A DNA stretch of 64,000 nucleotides, taken from the NCBI GenBank assembly GCA_963696675.1, contig CAVOLM010000018.1:107668-171667 (forward strand). The letters are read 5' to 3'. Source of the stretch: DATBVX01 sp963696675. Its GTDB lineage: Bacteria; Pseudomonadota; Gammaproteobacteria; Steroidobacterales; Steroidobacteraceae. A model generated the notes under the pieces. That model made no database searches. It was not told the origin of the DNA and worked only from the letters and a program-made list of their open reading frames with translations. The position numbers and the translations under genes are program-made. Of this stretch, positions 38,534-47,584 are shown piece by piece. Position 1 is the stretch's first letter, and each line of letters starts with the position of its first letter.

Positions 38534-39714
38534 ATGGGCGCACCGCTCGATGCAATTCGCGAGTTCCTCAAGCTCGAATCCGCCAGCGGAATCCTGCTCA
38601 TGGTCGCGGGCGCACTGGCAGTGCTGGCGGCCAATTCGCCACTGGCGAGCATCTACGTCAGCTCCTGGCAGGTCCCGCTGACGCTGAGCTTGGGTTCATT
38701 CGCGCTGGCGAAGCCGCTTCTTCTGTGGGTCAACGACGGGCTGATGGCGGTGTTCTTCCTGCTCGTCGGGCTCGAGCTCAAGCGTGAGGTCCTCGAGGGA
38801 GAACTCTCCGATCGCTCGCAGATCGTGCTTCCCGTGGCCGGCGCGATTGGCGGAATGCTCGTTCCTGCGCTGATCTACAGCGCGTTCAATCTCGGTGACA
38901 GCGTTGCGATGCGCGGCTGGGCGATTCCATCCGCAACCGATATCGCGTTCGCGCTCGGCATCCTGGCCCTGCTAGGCTCGCGTGTGCCCCTGGCGTTGAA
39001 AGTGCTGCTGATGACACTCGCAACGCTCGATGACCTCGGTGCCATCGTGCTGATCGCGGTCTTCTATACGAGCAAGTTATCGCTGCTGGCGTTGACCTGC
39101 GCGGGCATCGCGTTGGCTGCGCTCGTGCTGCTCAACGTCGCCGGCGTGACGCGCTCGCGGCCTACCTGCTGTTCGGTGTGCTGCTCTGGATCTGCGTGTT
39201 GAAATCGGGTGTACACGCGACACTCGCCGGGGTCGCGACTGCTTTCGCGATCCCGCTGCGGGTCGAGGACTCTCAATGTGAATCGCCCCTGCGCAAGCTC
39301 GAACACGCGCTGCACCCATGGGTAGCGTTCGGAATTCTGCCGCTCTTTGCCTTCGCTAACGCTGGAGTGAACCTTGGCGGCATGAACCTCGCAACCGTGC
39401 TCGAACCGGTACCGCTGGGAATTGCGGCCGGACTCTTTGTTGGCAAGCAACTGGGCGTGATCGCCTTCATCGGGCTGGTAATAGCAGTCGGCGCTGCGCG
39501 CCTGCCCGAGAAAATCCGGTGGTCTCACCTCTACGGGGTCGCACTCCTCTGCGGGGTGGGATTCACGATGAGCCTCTTCATCGGCTCACTGGCCTTCGAC
39601 GCGCTCGCGCCGGGCCCGACGGTGGATGATCGACTCGGCATCATTACCGGATCGTTGCTGTCCGCAGTCGCGGGATACCTGTGGCTGCGCTGGACGCTGC
39701 CGGCGGAACGATGA
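38534..39714 (+). CDS. nhaA: Na+/H+ antiporter NhaA (one frame change)
   Basis: About 392 residues with about 12 membrane helices. ATG 38534. Conserved stretches include MAVFFLLVGLELKREVLEGE, WAIPSATDIAFALGIL, and ATLDDLGAIVLIA with the two transport Asp residues. The frame changes near 39160-39180. Then SGVHATLAGV, EHALHPWVAFGILPLFAFAN and the TMSLFIGSLAF region. Exports Na+ in exchange for protons at alkaline pH. Converges on the cNMP/rhodanese gene. Confidence 0.94.
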
Positions 39715-39718
39715 GGCC

Positions 39719-40783
39719 TCAACCCCTGCGCGGCTTTGCGACGTCCGTTGCGCCCAGGCCGCCCTTGAGCACGTGCGCATCGAAGCCCCGCTCGCTCAGG
39801 ATGTAGGCGCCGGCAGAACTGCGACGGCCGGTGTCGCAGCACACGACGTAACTCACCGCCTTGTCGATGGCGTTGAGCTTGAGGCGGATGAAGTACAGCG
39901 GGATGTTGATCGCTTCTTCGATGTGCATGTTCTGAAATTCGCTCGGCAGGCGCACGTCCAGCCACTTGCCGCCTTTCGCCACGATCTGCTTGGCCTGCTC
40001 ATAGTCGACCCATTGCAGCATCGGCTCATTCAGCAGCGTGGTGAAATCCTGCTTGCCCAGACGCATCAGCGTGCCTTCGGAGAGCATCGTCACGGTGGCG
40101 TTGCGCTTGGCTTCCGAGATGAGCGCCTCCTCGCCGAACGTGTCGCCCATTCCCAGCTCAGCAAGCTTGATCCCCTCCTTGTTGAGGGGTGTCTCGCGGG
40201 TCACGGTGCAACGACCACTCACGATCGCGTAGAAGTAGTCCCCCTCATCACCTTGCTTGATGACGACATCGCCGGCGCGGCAATTGATCCGCTGCATGCG
40301 CATGAAGATCGCCTGGATGTTCGCCGGCGGTATGCGATGGAAGGCCTTGGTCTGCAGGAGCGTGGTCATCCAGTCATCGCTGCTGCCAGCCGGCGTGCCA
40401 TCGAGCTCGTTCACTTCGTAAGAGCCGGTCTGGTCCCAGGTCAGCATCACATCGAGCAGATCACTGTCGATGGAGATGTAGCGCACGGGTTCCGCGGCGC
40501 GAGCATTGAAGCGGCGGGGCAGGGACGGCGTGATCGGATTGCGCGCGGCGGGGGTCCCGCCGCGTAGCGTAGAAAGAACTCCGTCGTTGTCGAAGACCTC
40601 GATGGTTCCCTGCACCAGGAAGTAGGTGCGCTTGTCCGTGTCACCTTCCTTGAAGAGGAGTTTTCCCTCCGGGAGCTCACGCAGCGAAGTTTTCTTGGCG
40701 AGTGCGTGCAGGTTCTCAGCCTTCAGACCGTCCAGGGGTGAAAACTGCTTGAGGAGGGCGAGATCTAGAGGCTTTTCGTCCAT
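39719..40783 (-). CDS. Cyclic-nucleotide-binding domain(s) fused to rhodanese
   Basis: 354 residues. Residues about 15-80 resemble a degenerate cNMP-binding domain (GKLLFKEGDTDKRTYFLVQG). Residues about 140-245 are a fuller one (GDVVIKQGDEGDYFYAIVSG, FGEEALISEAKRNATVTM), with the phosphate-binding-cassette position reading GEEALISEAKRNA. Residues about 255-350 are a rhodanese domain (WLDVRLPSEFQNMHI) with the active-site Cys in YVVCCDTGRRSS. There is no DNA-binding domain. It could sense cAMP or redox state and act in sulfur transfer; the function is not known. Confidence 0.88.
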   Translation of the reverse strand: MDEKPLDLALLKQFSPLDGLKAENLHALAKKTSLRELPEGKLLFKEGDTDKRTYFLVQGTIEVFDNDGVLSTLRGGTPAARNPITPSLPRRFNARAAEPVRYISIDSDLLDVMLTWDQTGSYEVNELDGTPAGSSDDWMTTLLQTKAFHRIPPANIQAIFMRMQRINCRAGDVVIKQGDEGDYFYAIVSGRCTVTRETPLNKEGIKLAELGMGDTFGEEALISEAKRNATVTMLSEGTLMRLGKQDFTTLLNEPMLQWVDYEQAKQIVAKGGKWLDVRLPSEFQNMHIEEAINIPLYFIRLKLNAIDKAVSYVVCCDTGRRSSAGAYILSERGFDAHVLKGGLGATDVAKPRRG

Positions 40784-40842
40784 TCGACGGTCGGGTACCT
40801 GCGCTTTCGTAGGTGCTCAAAGTGTGCCGATGTCGCGGGATG

Positions 40843-42922
40843 TTAGCACAGGACCCCGCCGAAGCCGGGTCCTGAAGCGTTAACGATCACACACTTACAG
40901 CAAATGGTCTGCCAACCGGAATCAGGATGGAAGCGCTCTCCATGCTGGCGTTCGAGCTCGGCCAAGCGTCGTACGATCGCATCGAGGCCACGGGCGCGCG
41001 CGTAGTTCAGCGGCCCGCCGCGAAATGGCGCGAATCCGGTCCCGAAAATCACTCCGGCATCGAGCAGATCAGCCTCCTCTACGACGCGCTCGCGCAGGCA
41101 GGCAACCGATTCATTCAGCATCGGTAGGATCAGGCGATCCGTGATGTCCGACTGCGCCGGGCGTCCCTCGCTCACTGGTTTGATCGGCTTGCCATCGCGC
41201 CATTCGTAGAAGCCGCGCCCGGTTTTACGCCCGAAATGTTTCGCGGCAACCAGCTGCTCCAGGTGTGCAGGCGCCTTGCGATTGAACGCTTGCGCAAGGA
41301 TCTTGCCGACATGCAGGCACACGTCGAGGCCCACCGTGTCGGCTAGTTCGATCGGGCCCATCGGCATGCCAAAGTCCACTGCTGCGTCGTCGATGTGTCG
41401 CAGGGCCACGCCTTCTTCCGCGAGGAACATGGCTTCGTTGAGATACGGCATCAGGACCCGGTTCACCACGAAGCCCGGTGCACTCCGACAAGGCAAGGGA
41501 AGCTTGTCCAGCTTGCGCGCGAAGCTTGCGCCCGCTTGAGCAACCTCAGGACGCGTCTGCCGGGAAGCGATGATCTCCACCAAGGGCATCTTGGCGACCG
41601 GGTTGAAGAAATGCAGGCCCACCAGTCGCCCGGGATCGCGCAGATCCGCGTTCAACTGCTCGAGCATGATGCTCGAGGTATTGGTGGCGAGAATCGCACC
41701 AGCCTTGAGTTTCGGTTCAAGCCTCGCATAAAGCTCGCGCTTGGCATCTGCATTCTCAAAGATAGCCTCGATCACGACGTCAGCGCGGGCGGCACCATCC
41801 CCGGCGAGATCCATTTGCAACCGCGCGGCGGCGGCCTGTGCTGCGTTCGCATCAGGCAATTTCTTGCCGAAGAATTCGCGTGCCCGTTCCAGCGCAGGCC
41901 GTACGTATTCCTCCGCGCGATCCTGCAGCGTCACGCTCATGCCGCGTGAGACACACCATGCGGCGATATCGCCGCCCATCACGCCCGCGCCCACGACATG
42001 TACATGCTTGAACTCGGTGACCGGTTTGCCGCCCAGGGACTTGAGACGATCCTGCAGCATGAAGACGCGCACCAGGTTGCGCGCGGTCGGCGTGAGCATC
42101 AGGGCCGCGATCGAGCGCGCCTCGGCTTCGTAAGCTTCCCTGCCGTGGGCACCGTAGCGTTCCCAGAGCTCGATGATCGCGTAAGGCGCCGGATAGTGAT
42201 CGCGGCGTGCGCGCCCTCTCACTTGCTTCAGCAACTGCCTGGCGAGCAGTCGGTCGTACCGGCCCGAGGTTGAGCAGAACATCGAGCCAGCCCGCACTGC
42301 GTGGCGAAGGGCGGGCCAGTGCCAAAGCCTTCGCGCGAGCGCGCAACTCATCGACCGGCACGAGTTGATCGACGAGGCCGAGTCGATATCCCTCATCTGC
42401 CTTCACCGGCCGACCCGTCAACATCAGCCTCATGGCTTCACGCACACCGATGATCTGCACGCTGCGGACGGTGCCGCCAAAGCCTGGATGAATGCCGAGT
42501 TGCACCTCGGGCAAGCCAAGACTCACGCGCCCGTCGTTGCTCGCCACCCGATAGCGACAGGCGAGGGCGAGTTCGAGACCGCCGCCGAGGGCGAAGCCGT
42601 TGATGGCCGCGACCGTGGAGCAGGGCAGAGCAGCCAACCGGTCGAACATGTGTTGGCCCGCGTGGATCAACTCGTAGGCCTGCTCGGGGGTGGTGAGTCC
42701 GGTGAACTCCTTGATGTCGGCCCCGGCGACAAATCCATTGGCCTTGCCCGAGCACACCACGACGGCCGCCGGCCTGGCGCGCTCGAGTTCCGCAAGGCGG
42801 TCACCCAGCTCGCGAATCACATCCGATGACAGGGAGTTGGTCGAGCTGCCGGCGCGGTCGAGGATGAGGAACGCGACGCGATCGGAGTCCGTCTCGATCC
42901 TCCAATGATTCGCTTGACTCAT
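40843..42922 (-). CDS. fadJ: FadJ-like multifunctional enoyl-CoA hydratase/3-hydroxyacyl-CoA dehydrogenase (one frame change)
   Basis: About 692 residues. The N-terminal crotonase domain has GFVAGADIKEF, NGFALGGGLELALACRYRVA and the catalytic Glu regions LGLPEVQLGIHPGFGGTVR. The frame changes near 42250. The dehydrogenase part has the NAD site HVVGAGVMGGDIAAWC, LATNTSSIMLEQL, GLHFFNPVAKMPLVEI and GFVVNRVLMPYLNEA, then the C-terminal helical repeat (FGTGFAPFRGGPLNYA). The first frame reads past the usual end, so the last few residues may be altered. Performs two beta-oxidation steps; electrons could go through the ETF encoded at 10-12 kb. Confidence 0.92.
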
Positions 42923-42956
42923 CGGCGTCTCCCGGGAGTGCCGCGGGGCGGAGACC

Positions 42957-43727
42957 TCATCCTACTTTCAATCGGTCGCTCGCGCCCGCCAGCCCGGTTA
43001 CTTCGAAATCGCAGATCAGGGGTCGGTGGTCCGACAAGCGTACATCGGCGACCTCGAAGTGAGTCACCCGGATGCCGTCGCTATAGAGGATGAAATCCAG
43101 TTCCTTGCGCGGGCTGCGGCTCGGGAAGGACGGGCTGCTGTTGGCGTTGGCGCTGCGCAGACCCGACGCTCGCATGAAGAGATAGATCTCATGCTCGCCC
43201 CAGAAGGTATTGAAGTCTCCAGCGACGATCACCGGCTTGGCGGACTTCTCAACCAGCTCATGCAGGTAACGGAGCTGGTACTGGCGATGGCGGAATTTCA
43301 ACGACAGGTGCACCAGGAATACCGCGACCTGCTCCAGTTCGAGTTCGATGATCAGGCGCTTGATGCCGGTGTCGAAATAGTGAAAGCGCTCGCCGTGCAC
43401 GCGCGGCGCGGCCAGAAACGCGTTGCCCTGCTTGCGCACGATCGGCACGAGCTGGTTGATGGAGGTCGCTCCATACTTGCACTGATAGGTCGAGTAGTGA
43501 CCCAGCGAGCGCGCCACGAATTCCGCCTGGTTTACCATCCCGGTGCGAATCGACCCGGTATCGATCTCGAGCAGCCCGACGATGTCCGGATCGCGCGACT
43601 TGATGAATTCCGTGATGCGGCCGAGCACTTGGCGGCTGCTGCGCAAATAGCCGGCGCCAGGGACCGGCAAATGAAACGCCGGCCCGGTCCCGGTGGCGTA
43701 GCGGATGTTGTAGATCAGGAGGCGCAT
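42957..43727 (-). CDS. Endonuclease/exonuclease/phosphatase family protein
   Basis: 256 residues. Metal-dependent phosphoesterase fold: MRLLIYNIRYATG, IVGLLEIDTGSIR (metal Glu), VIVAGDFNTFWGEHE (catalytic Asp/Asn) and RLSDHRPLICDFEV (catalytic His). No signal peptide, so probably cytoplasmic. The substrate could be nucleic acid, a sugar phosphate or a lipid headgroup. Divergent from the TIR-like gene with 84 bases between starts, 34 bases from the FadJ-like gene. Confidence 0.88.
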   Translation of the reverse strand: MRLLIYNIRYATGTGPAFHLPVPGAGYLRSSRQVLGRITEFIKSRDPDIVGLLEIDTGSIRTGMVNQAEFVARSLGHYSTYQCKYGATSINQLVPIVRKQGNAFLAAPRVHGERFHYFDTGIKRLIIELELEQVAVFLVHLSLKFRHRQYQLRYLHELVEKSAKPVIVAGDFNTFWGEHEIYLFMRASGLRSANANSSPSFPSRSPRKELDFILYSDGIRVTHFEVADVRLSDHRPLICDFEVTGLAGASDRLKVG

Positions 43728-43811
43728 CGTGGTGTTGCGTGGCAGGCGCGGGATTGCAAAAAACCGCGCAATGCTACACTACTCCCGAATCCAGAGGCGG
43801 GAGAGCGGCAC

Positions 43812-44264
43812 GTGTCACAGCGCAATCCGATCAAGCTGTTCGTCAGCCACGTCTGGGAAGAGAACGACGACTATTTTCGCGTCTTCGAGTTCCTCGAAAG
43901 CGACAGCAATTTCTACTACCAGAATTTCAGCGCGCCCGAGACTCGTCCCACGGGGGACAAGGAAGCGCTGCGCGAAGCGCTACGCAAGCAGATCGCACCG
44001 GCCGAGATCGTGATCGTGCCGAGCAGCCTGTGCCGCAAGCACGGTGACCTGATCCTGTTCCAGATGAACTTCGCCAAGGCCAGCGAAAAGCCCGTGCTGC
44101 TGCTCGAGTCATATGGCGTGAAGGAGCAGATACCGAAGGCGGTCCGCGACCTGGCGGACGAGGTCGTCGACTGGGACAAGCGTACGCTGGTGGATGCGAT
44201 CCGCCGCCACGCGCGTCACGAGGAGACGCACCGCTGGGACACGATCGAGTTCAAGCTGGATTAG
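43812..44264 (+). CDS. TIR-like (MTH538/DUF1863-type) protein
   Basis: 150 residues from GTG 43812 with GGGAG upstream. The fold pattern matches the small TIR-like MTH538 family: KLFVSHVWEENDDYFRVFEF, then NFYYQNFS, KEALREALRKQI, AEIVIVPSSLCRKHGD and KPVLLLESYG. Relatives include ThsB of the Thoeris anti-phage system. At the position where TIR enzymes carry the catalytic Glu (family pattern yEieyA) this protein has LFQMNFA, so Gln84 replaces Glu and NADase activity is doubtful. No ThsA-like partner is adjacent. Function unknown. Confidence 0.8.
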   Translation: MSQRNPIKLFVSHVWEENDDYFRVFEFLESDSNFYYQNFSAPETRPTGDKEALREALRKQIAPAEIVIVPSSLCRKHGDLILFQMNFAKASEKPVLLLESYGVKEQIPKAVRDLADEVVDWDKRTLVDAIRRHARHEETHRWDTIEFKLD

Positions 44265-44316
44265 AGAGGAAAACTAAAGAGGGAAGGTGCCGATTGCGTC
44301 CTTGTGACGCGGCCCG

Positions 44317-44376
44317 GCCCGTACATCCACGTACGGGCGTTCGGCCGCATCGACTGCACATTTAGTGCAGTCGATA
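44317..44376. terminator. Two tandem hairpins between convergent genes
   Basis: First hairpin 44317-44338: stem GCCCGTAC/GTACGGGC, loop of six. Second hairpin 44350-44376: perfect 11-bp stem (ATCGACTGCAC/GTGCAGTCGAT) with the loop ATTTA. They lie between the stops of the TIR-like and hypothetical genes. No T-run follows on either strand, so termination is plausible but not typical. Confidence 0.5.
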
Positions 44377-44381
44377 CGACC

Positions 44382-44795
44382 TCACCCTTCCGCGGCGTAT
44401 AGCTGCACCACCGGACCGGATGCACCCAGGCGCGGACCTATCTGCGAGCGGGCGAGTGCGCCGAACATGTTCACGATCTGCACCGCGTGCCGGTTCGCCT
44501 CGCCATCGGACATCTTGCGAATCGTGGCGCGCACCGAGTCTTCGCCCGGCAGCGGCGGCACGGCGTGCATGGCGCGAGCGAGCCCGCCGAAATCGTCCCG
44601 AACCTCCCGGGGTACCTGGTCGGTGGGGAATGAGGCGAGGTGATTCACGTACGCGTTGAACAGCCGCTGCTTGATCGGGCCCACGCCCGCTAGTTCGACA
44701 GTGGCGGAGTGTAGTTTTTCCCAGGCAATCAGCATGTCGAAATCCCCCGCAATGACCTGGGCGCGCACCGCTGCACGTTCCACATAGGGCGACAA
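44382..44795 (-). CDS. Hypothetical protein
   Basis: 137 residues, mostly alpha-helical by composition, with no signal peptide or membrane segment. Recognisable stretches are FDMLIAWEKLHSATVELAGV and SDGEANRHAVQIVNMFGALA. I do not recognise a family. It stands alone between the tandem hairpins and the dif-containing spacer. Codon use is like its neighbours, which supports it as real. Confidence 0.6.
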   Translation of the reverse strand: MSPYVERAAVRAQVIAGDFDMLIAWEKLHSATVELAGVGPIKQRLFNAYVNHLASFPTDQVPREVRDDFGGLARAMHAVPPLPGEDSVRATIRKMSDGEANRHAVQIVNMFGALARSQIGPRLGASGPVVQLYAAEG

Positions 44796-45217
44796 CCTCA
44801 GGTGATGCTTGAGTTATTGTTCTTGAAGGATTCGTTCCACATCAATGAGCTGCCGGCGAAATATATACCAACTACTCGCAAAGGCAACGCCAAAAAAGCC
44901 TCAAAGGGGAGCGTAGTCGGGCGGGACACGCCGATCGCTACGCCTGGCTCCGCCGGACTCAGGGCCGCTTCGTATTGCTCACCGGTGTGAGCCGCGCCAC
45001 TCGCTTCTCGACATTGGCGTGCCGGACATGAATAGCTACGAGGTCGCTCGGCGCCGACGCCGCGAACGGAATTTCACATCTGCTGAAGGTGGCGGGCGGG
45101 AAGCTTCAGCAGGAAAGGGGGGCTTGGAATAGCCGCGGGCAGGCGACCAGATGCCTCAGCAAGCCGGAGGCCGGGCCTAATGATACTTCGTATAATGTAT
45201 ATTATGACAAATACACC
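44796..45217. other. Non-coding spacer containing the dif site
   Basis: About 420 bases without a supported gene. It holds a locally A/T-richer stretch near 44860-44910 and the dif site at 45185-45212. No terminator with a T-run is visible after the SRPBCC gene. Confidence 0.6.
45185..45212 (+). other. dif: dif site (XerC/XerD chromosome dimer resolution site)
   Basis: 28 bases matching the gammaproteobacterial dif: XerC arm ACTTCGTATAA, central region TGTATA (identical to Escherichia coli), and XerD arm TTATGACAAAT. I count 22 of 28 positions identical to E. coli dif, with a run of 15 identical bases across the centre. It lies in an intergenic spacer, in AT-rich sequence within a GC-rich genome. 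Known role: XerCD resolves chromosome dimers here with FtsK, so this marks the replication terminus. Confidence 0.92.
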
Positions 45218-45664
45218 CTAGTCGCGTATTTCAGCCTCGACAAGCTTGGCAAGAAGGATCAGCGACTGCTGCCAGCCCAGGTAGCAGGCTTCGGCTGGGA
45301 TTGCGCCGGGCACCCCTTCCTGCAGGACATTCAATTCAGTTCCGACCGAGACCTTCCTCAGCGTGATGGTTGTCTGCATCTCTCCGGGCAGGTTCGGATC
45401 GTCGAAGCTGTCCGTGTAGCGGATACGCTCTTGCGTTGTCAGCTCGAGGTACTTGCCGCCGAAAGAGTGACTCTTGCCGGTGGTGAAGTTGGTGAACGAC
45501 ATCTTGTAAGTGCCGCCGACCCTGGCATCCATCTGGTGCACCTTCCCGGTGAATCCGTTGGGCGGCAGCCACTTGGCCATGGCGTCCGCGTCCAGAAACG
45601 CCCGGTAGACCCTCTCGGGGGTGGCGTGAAGCACACGATGAAGGCGGATAGTGTTTGTCGACAT
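45218..45664 (-). CDS. SRPBCC (AHSA1-type) family protein
   Basis: 148 residues from ATG 45664, AGGAG upstream. A helix-grip START-like fold typical of the AHSA1/YndB group: RLHRVLHATPERVYRAFLDA, MAKWLPPNGFTGKVHQMD, GGTYKMSFTNF, GWQQSLILLAKLVEAEI. The fold binds hydrophobic ligands; these genes often pair with an ArsR regulator, but none is adjacent. Its 3' end is six bases from the dif site. Confidence 0.9.
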   Translation of the reverse strand: MSTNTIRLHRVLHATPERVYRAFLDADAMAKWLPPNGFTGKVHQMDARVGGTYKMSFTNFTTGKSHSFGGKYLELTTQERIRYTDSFDDPNLPGEMQTTITLRKVSVGTELNVLQEGVPGAIPAEACYLGWQQSLILLAKLVEAEIRD

Positions 45665-45802
45665 GCTTGTCATCTCCTGTGTGTCAGGTTGCGAGGCGTC
45701 CATGTGTACGACGATCAGGACAGGCTGAATCCGACAACTGTCGCTGGGAGATGATCCCTGCAACGCTGAACGCGGGGCTGAGCAACTTTTGGATCGCGGC
45801 CG

Positions 45803-47151
45803 TCAGGCCCGCGTCGGGACCCCAGCGCGCGCTTCCATGGTGCCCTCGTCTGCCGTCTTGAGCGGCAGGAGGAACAAGAGTACTGCGGCGAGTACCGAGC
45901 CCAGCGACATCGCAATCGCGACGTTGGGCAGCGCGTAGCCGCCCTTGAACAGGAAGCCCGCGATGATCGGCGCGAGCACCGAGCCGCCGCGTCCGACGCC
46001 GACCGCGAACCCGGTGCCCGAAGCGCGTACATGCGTCGGAAACGCCTGCGCGAAGATCGCATACATGCCAACGATCGCGGCGTTCGTGCAGAAACCGGCG
46101 GCCGCGCAGATCATCGCCAGCCGATGCAGGTCCGGCGCGGTCCGCCCGAACAGCGATCACCATGACGGTCGACAGGACCATCACGGCGATCGTGAGTCGC
46201 TTGACGCCGAATCGCTGCGTGAGCAGCCCCAGCACGGCCCCGCCAGTCGCGCCGCCGACGTTCGTCCACACCAGGACGCCAGCGGCGTTGGCTGGCGCAA
46301 AGCCCATGTCGACGACGATCTTCGGCACCCACTTCACGATGAAGTAGAACGTGATGATGTGGAAGAAATACGCAGCGGTCACGAGCACCGTGATCGCCAC
46401 GAGCCCCGGGCGTGAAGATGTCGGCCGACCGAGCGCTTGCGCACCTCCGCCGAAATGGCCGGCAGCGCTGCTGACCGCCGCGTGACCCAGGCGCCGGAGC
46501 GTGCGATTGATCTTCTCGAGCGCGCCGGGCGGCTGCTTGCGCGCGAGCCAGTGCACGGACTCCGGGACCAGCAAGTACACGAGCGGGAATGAACGCCGCG
46601 GTAATGCCAGCGCCGAAATAGAACACGGAGCGCCAATCGTGGCTCTGCAGGAGCCGCGCGACGATGATGCCGCCGATCACCGCGCCGATCGGATAGCCGA
46701 TGGACATGATGGACACACTCAGGTCGCGGCGCTTTAGGTTCGAAAACTCGGCGGCCACTGCGTTGATCGCTGCCAGCATGCCACCGATGCCGACACCGGT
46801 GAGGATCCGCCAGACGGAAAGGTCGATGAGTCCCTTCACGTTGGTGACCATGAACATGCCGACCGCCATCACGACCAGGCAGCCAAGCATCGTCGGTCGA
46901 CGTCCGATCTTGTCGGCCAGGCCGCCGAGGAATATCGAGCCGAGCGCCATGCCGATGAGTTCCATCGACAGCACGATGCCGAGCGCGGCCCGGTCGATGC
47001 CCCACTCCGCCGCGATGCCAGGAGATGCGAAGCTGATGGACAGCACGTCGAACCCATCGAGCGCGTTGAGACCGACGGTGATCGCCACGACGATGATCTG
47101 CAGCCAGCTCATCGGCGAGTTCGCAATCGTGTCGCGCGGATCGGTATTCAC
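45803..47151 (-). CDS. AAHS-type MFS transporter (several frame changes)
   Basis: About 448 residues with 12 expected membrane helices. The N-terminus has the aromatic acid:H+ symporter pattern LNALDGFDVLSISFASPGIA and FLGGLADKIGRRPT (MFS motif A), then LTGVGIGGMLAAINAVAAEF. Frame changes near 46580, 46420 and 46140 break the second half; the end (GMYAIFAQAFPTHVRASGTG, GRGGSVLAPIIAGFLF) is intact. Probably imports aromatic or related carboxylic acids. Confidence 0.88.
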
Positions 47152-47305
47152 TTAGTTCGTGCTCCTGTAGTGACGTGACGCCGTTCCGCGCGTGGGCTGC
47201 GCGGCGCGACGCACAGTAGCGCGCCGCCAGGAACAAGCCAAGACGCGCTCGCCGTGTGAGAAACTGCGCATCTGCCAAGTCAGAGACAAGACCTGGAGCA
47301 AGATC

Positions 47306-47509
47306 ATGGAACGACCCGGTCCGCGAACACACATCGACGAGCGGCTGGACGAGGCGTTGTCGGAGAGCTTTCCCGCGAGCGATCCCCCGGCGGTTCATTC
47401 CTCCGACGATCCGCCACGGAAGGCGCCGCGCGCCCGCCGCCCGATTCCGAAGCGCAAACGTTCCAGTGCGCGCCGCGCACCGAGCCGCAAGAAGGGCAAG
47501 CGCCGCTGA
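47306..47509 (+). CDS. Small basic protein with FPASDPPA motif
   Basis: 67 residues. The N-terminal half HIDERLDEALSESFPASDPP resembles a widespread family of tiny proteins of unknown function carrying (E/S)SFPASDPPA. The C-terminal half is strongly basic (Lys/Arg-rich). ATG 47306 has GGAG upstream. Monocistronic, divergent from the MFS gene. Confidence 0.7.
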   Translation: MERPGPRTHIDERLDEALSESFPASDPPAVHSSDDPPRKAPRARRPIPKRKRSSARRAPSRKKGKRR

Positions 47510-47584
47510 GGGTTCGACTGTGACGAGGATGAGTCCGAGGTTACGTGGCGCCTGAATCAGTGCGGCGGTGTGGCCTGCTGCTGG

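Noticed and set aside
43026..44264. Long plus-strand open frame of 412 codons across the EEP gene
   Set aside because: Its first two thirds are antisense to the EEP gene; only the last 150 codons show family sequence, so the TIR-like gene starts at 43812.
45182..45215. Similarity to a loxP site (16 contiguous matching bases)
   Set aside because: The right arm does not form the loxP inverted repeat, while the whole 28 bases fit a bacterial dif site much better.
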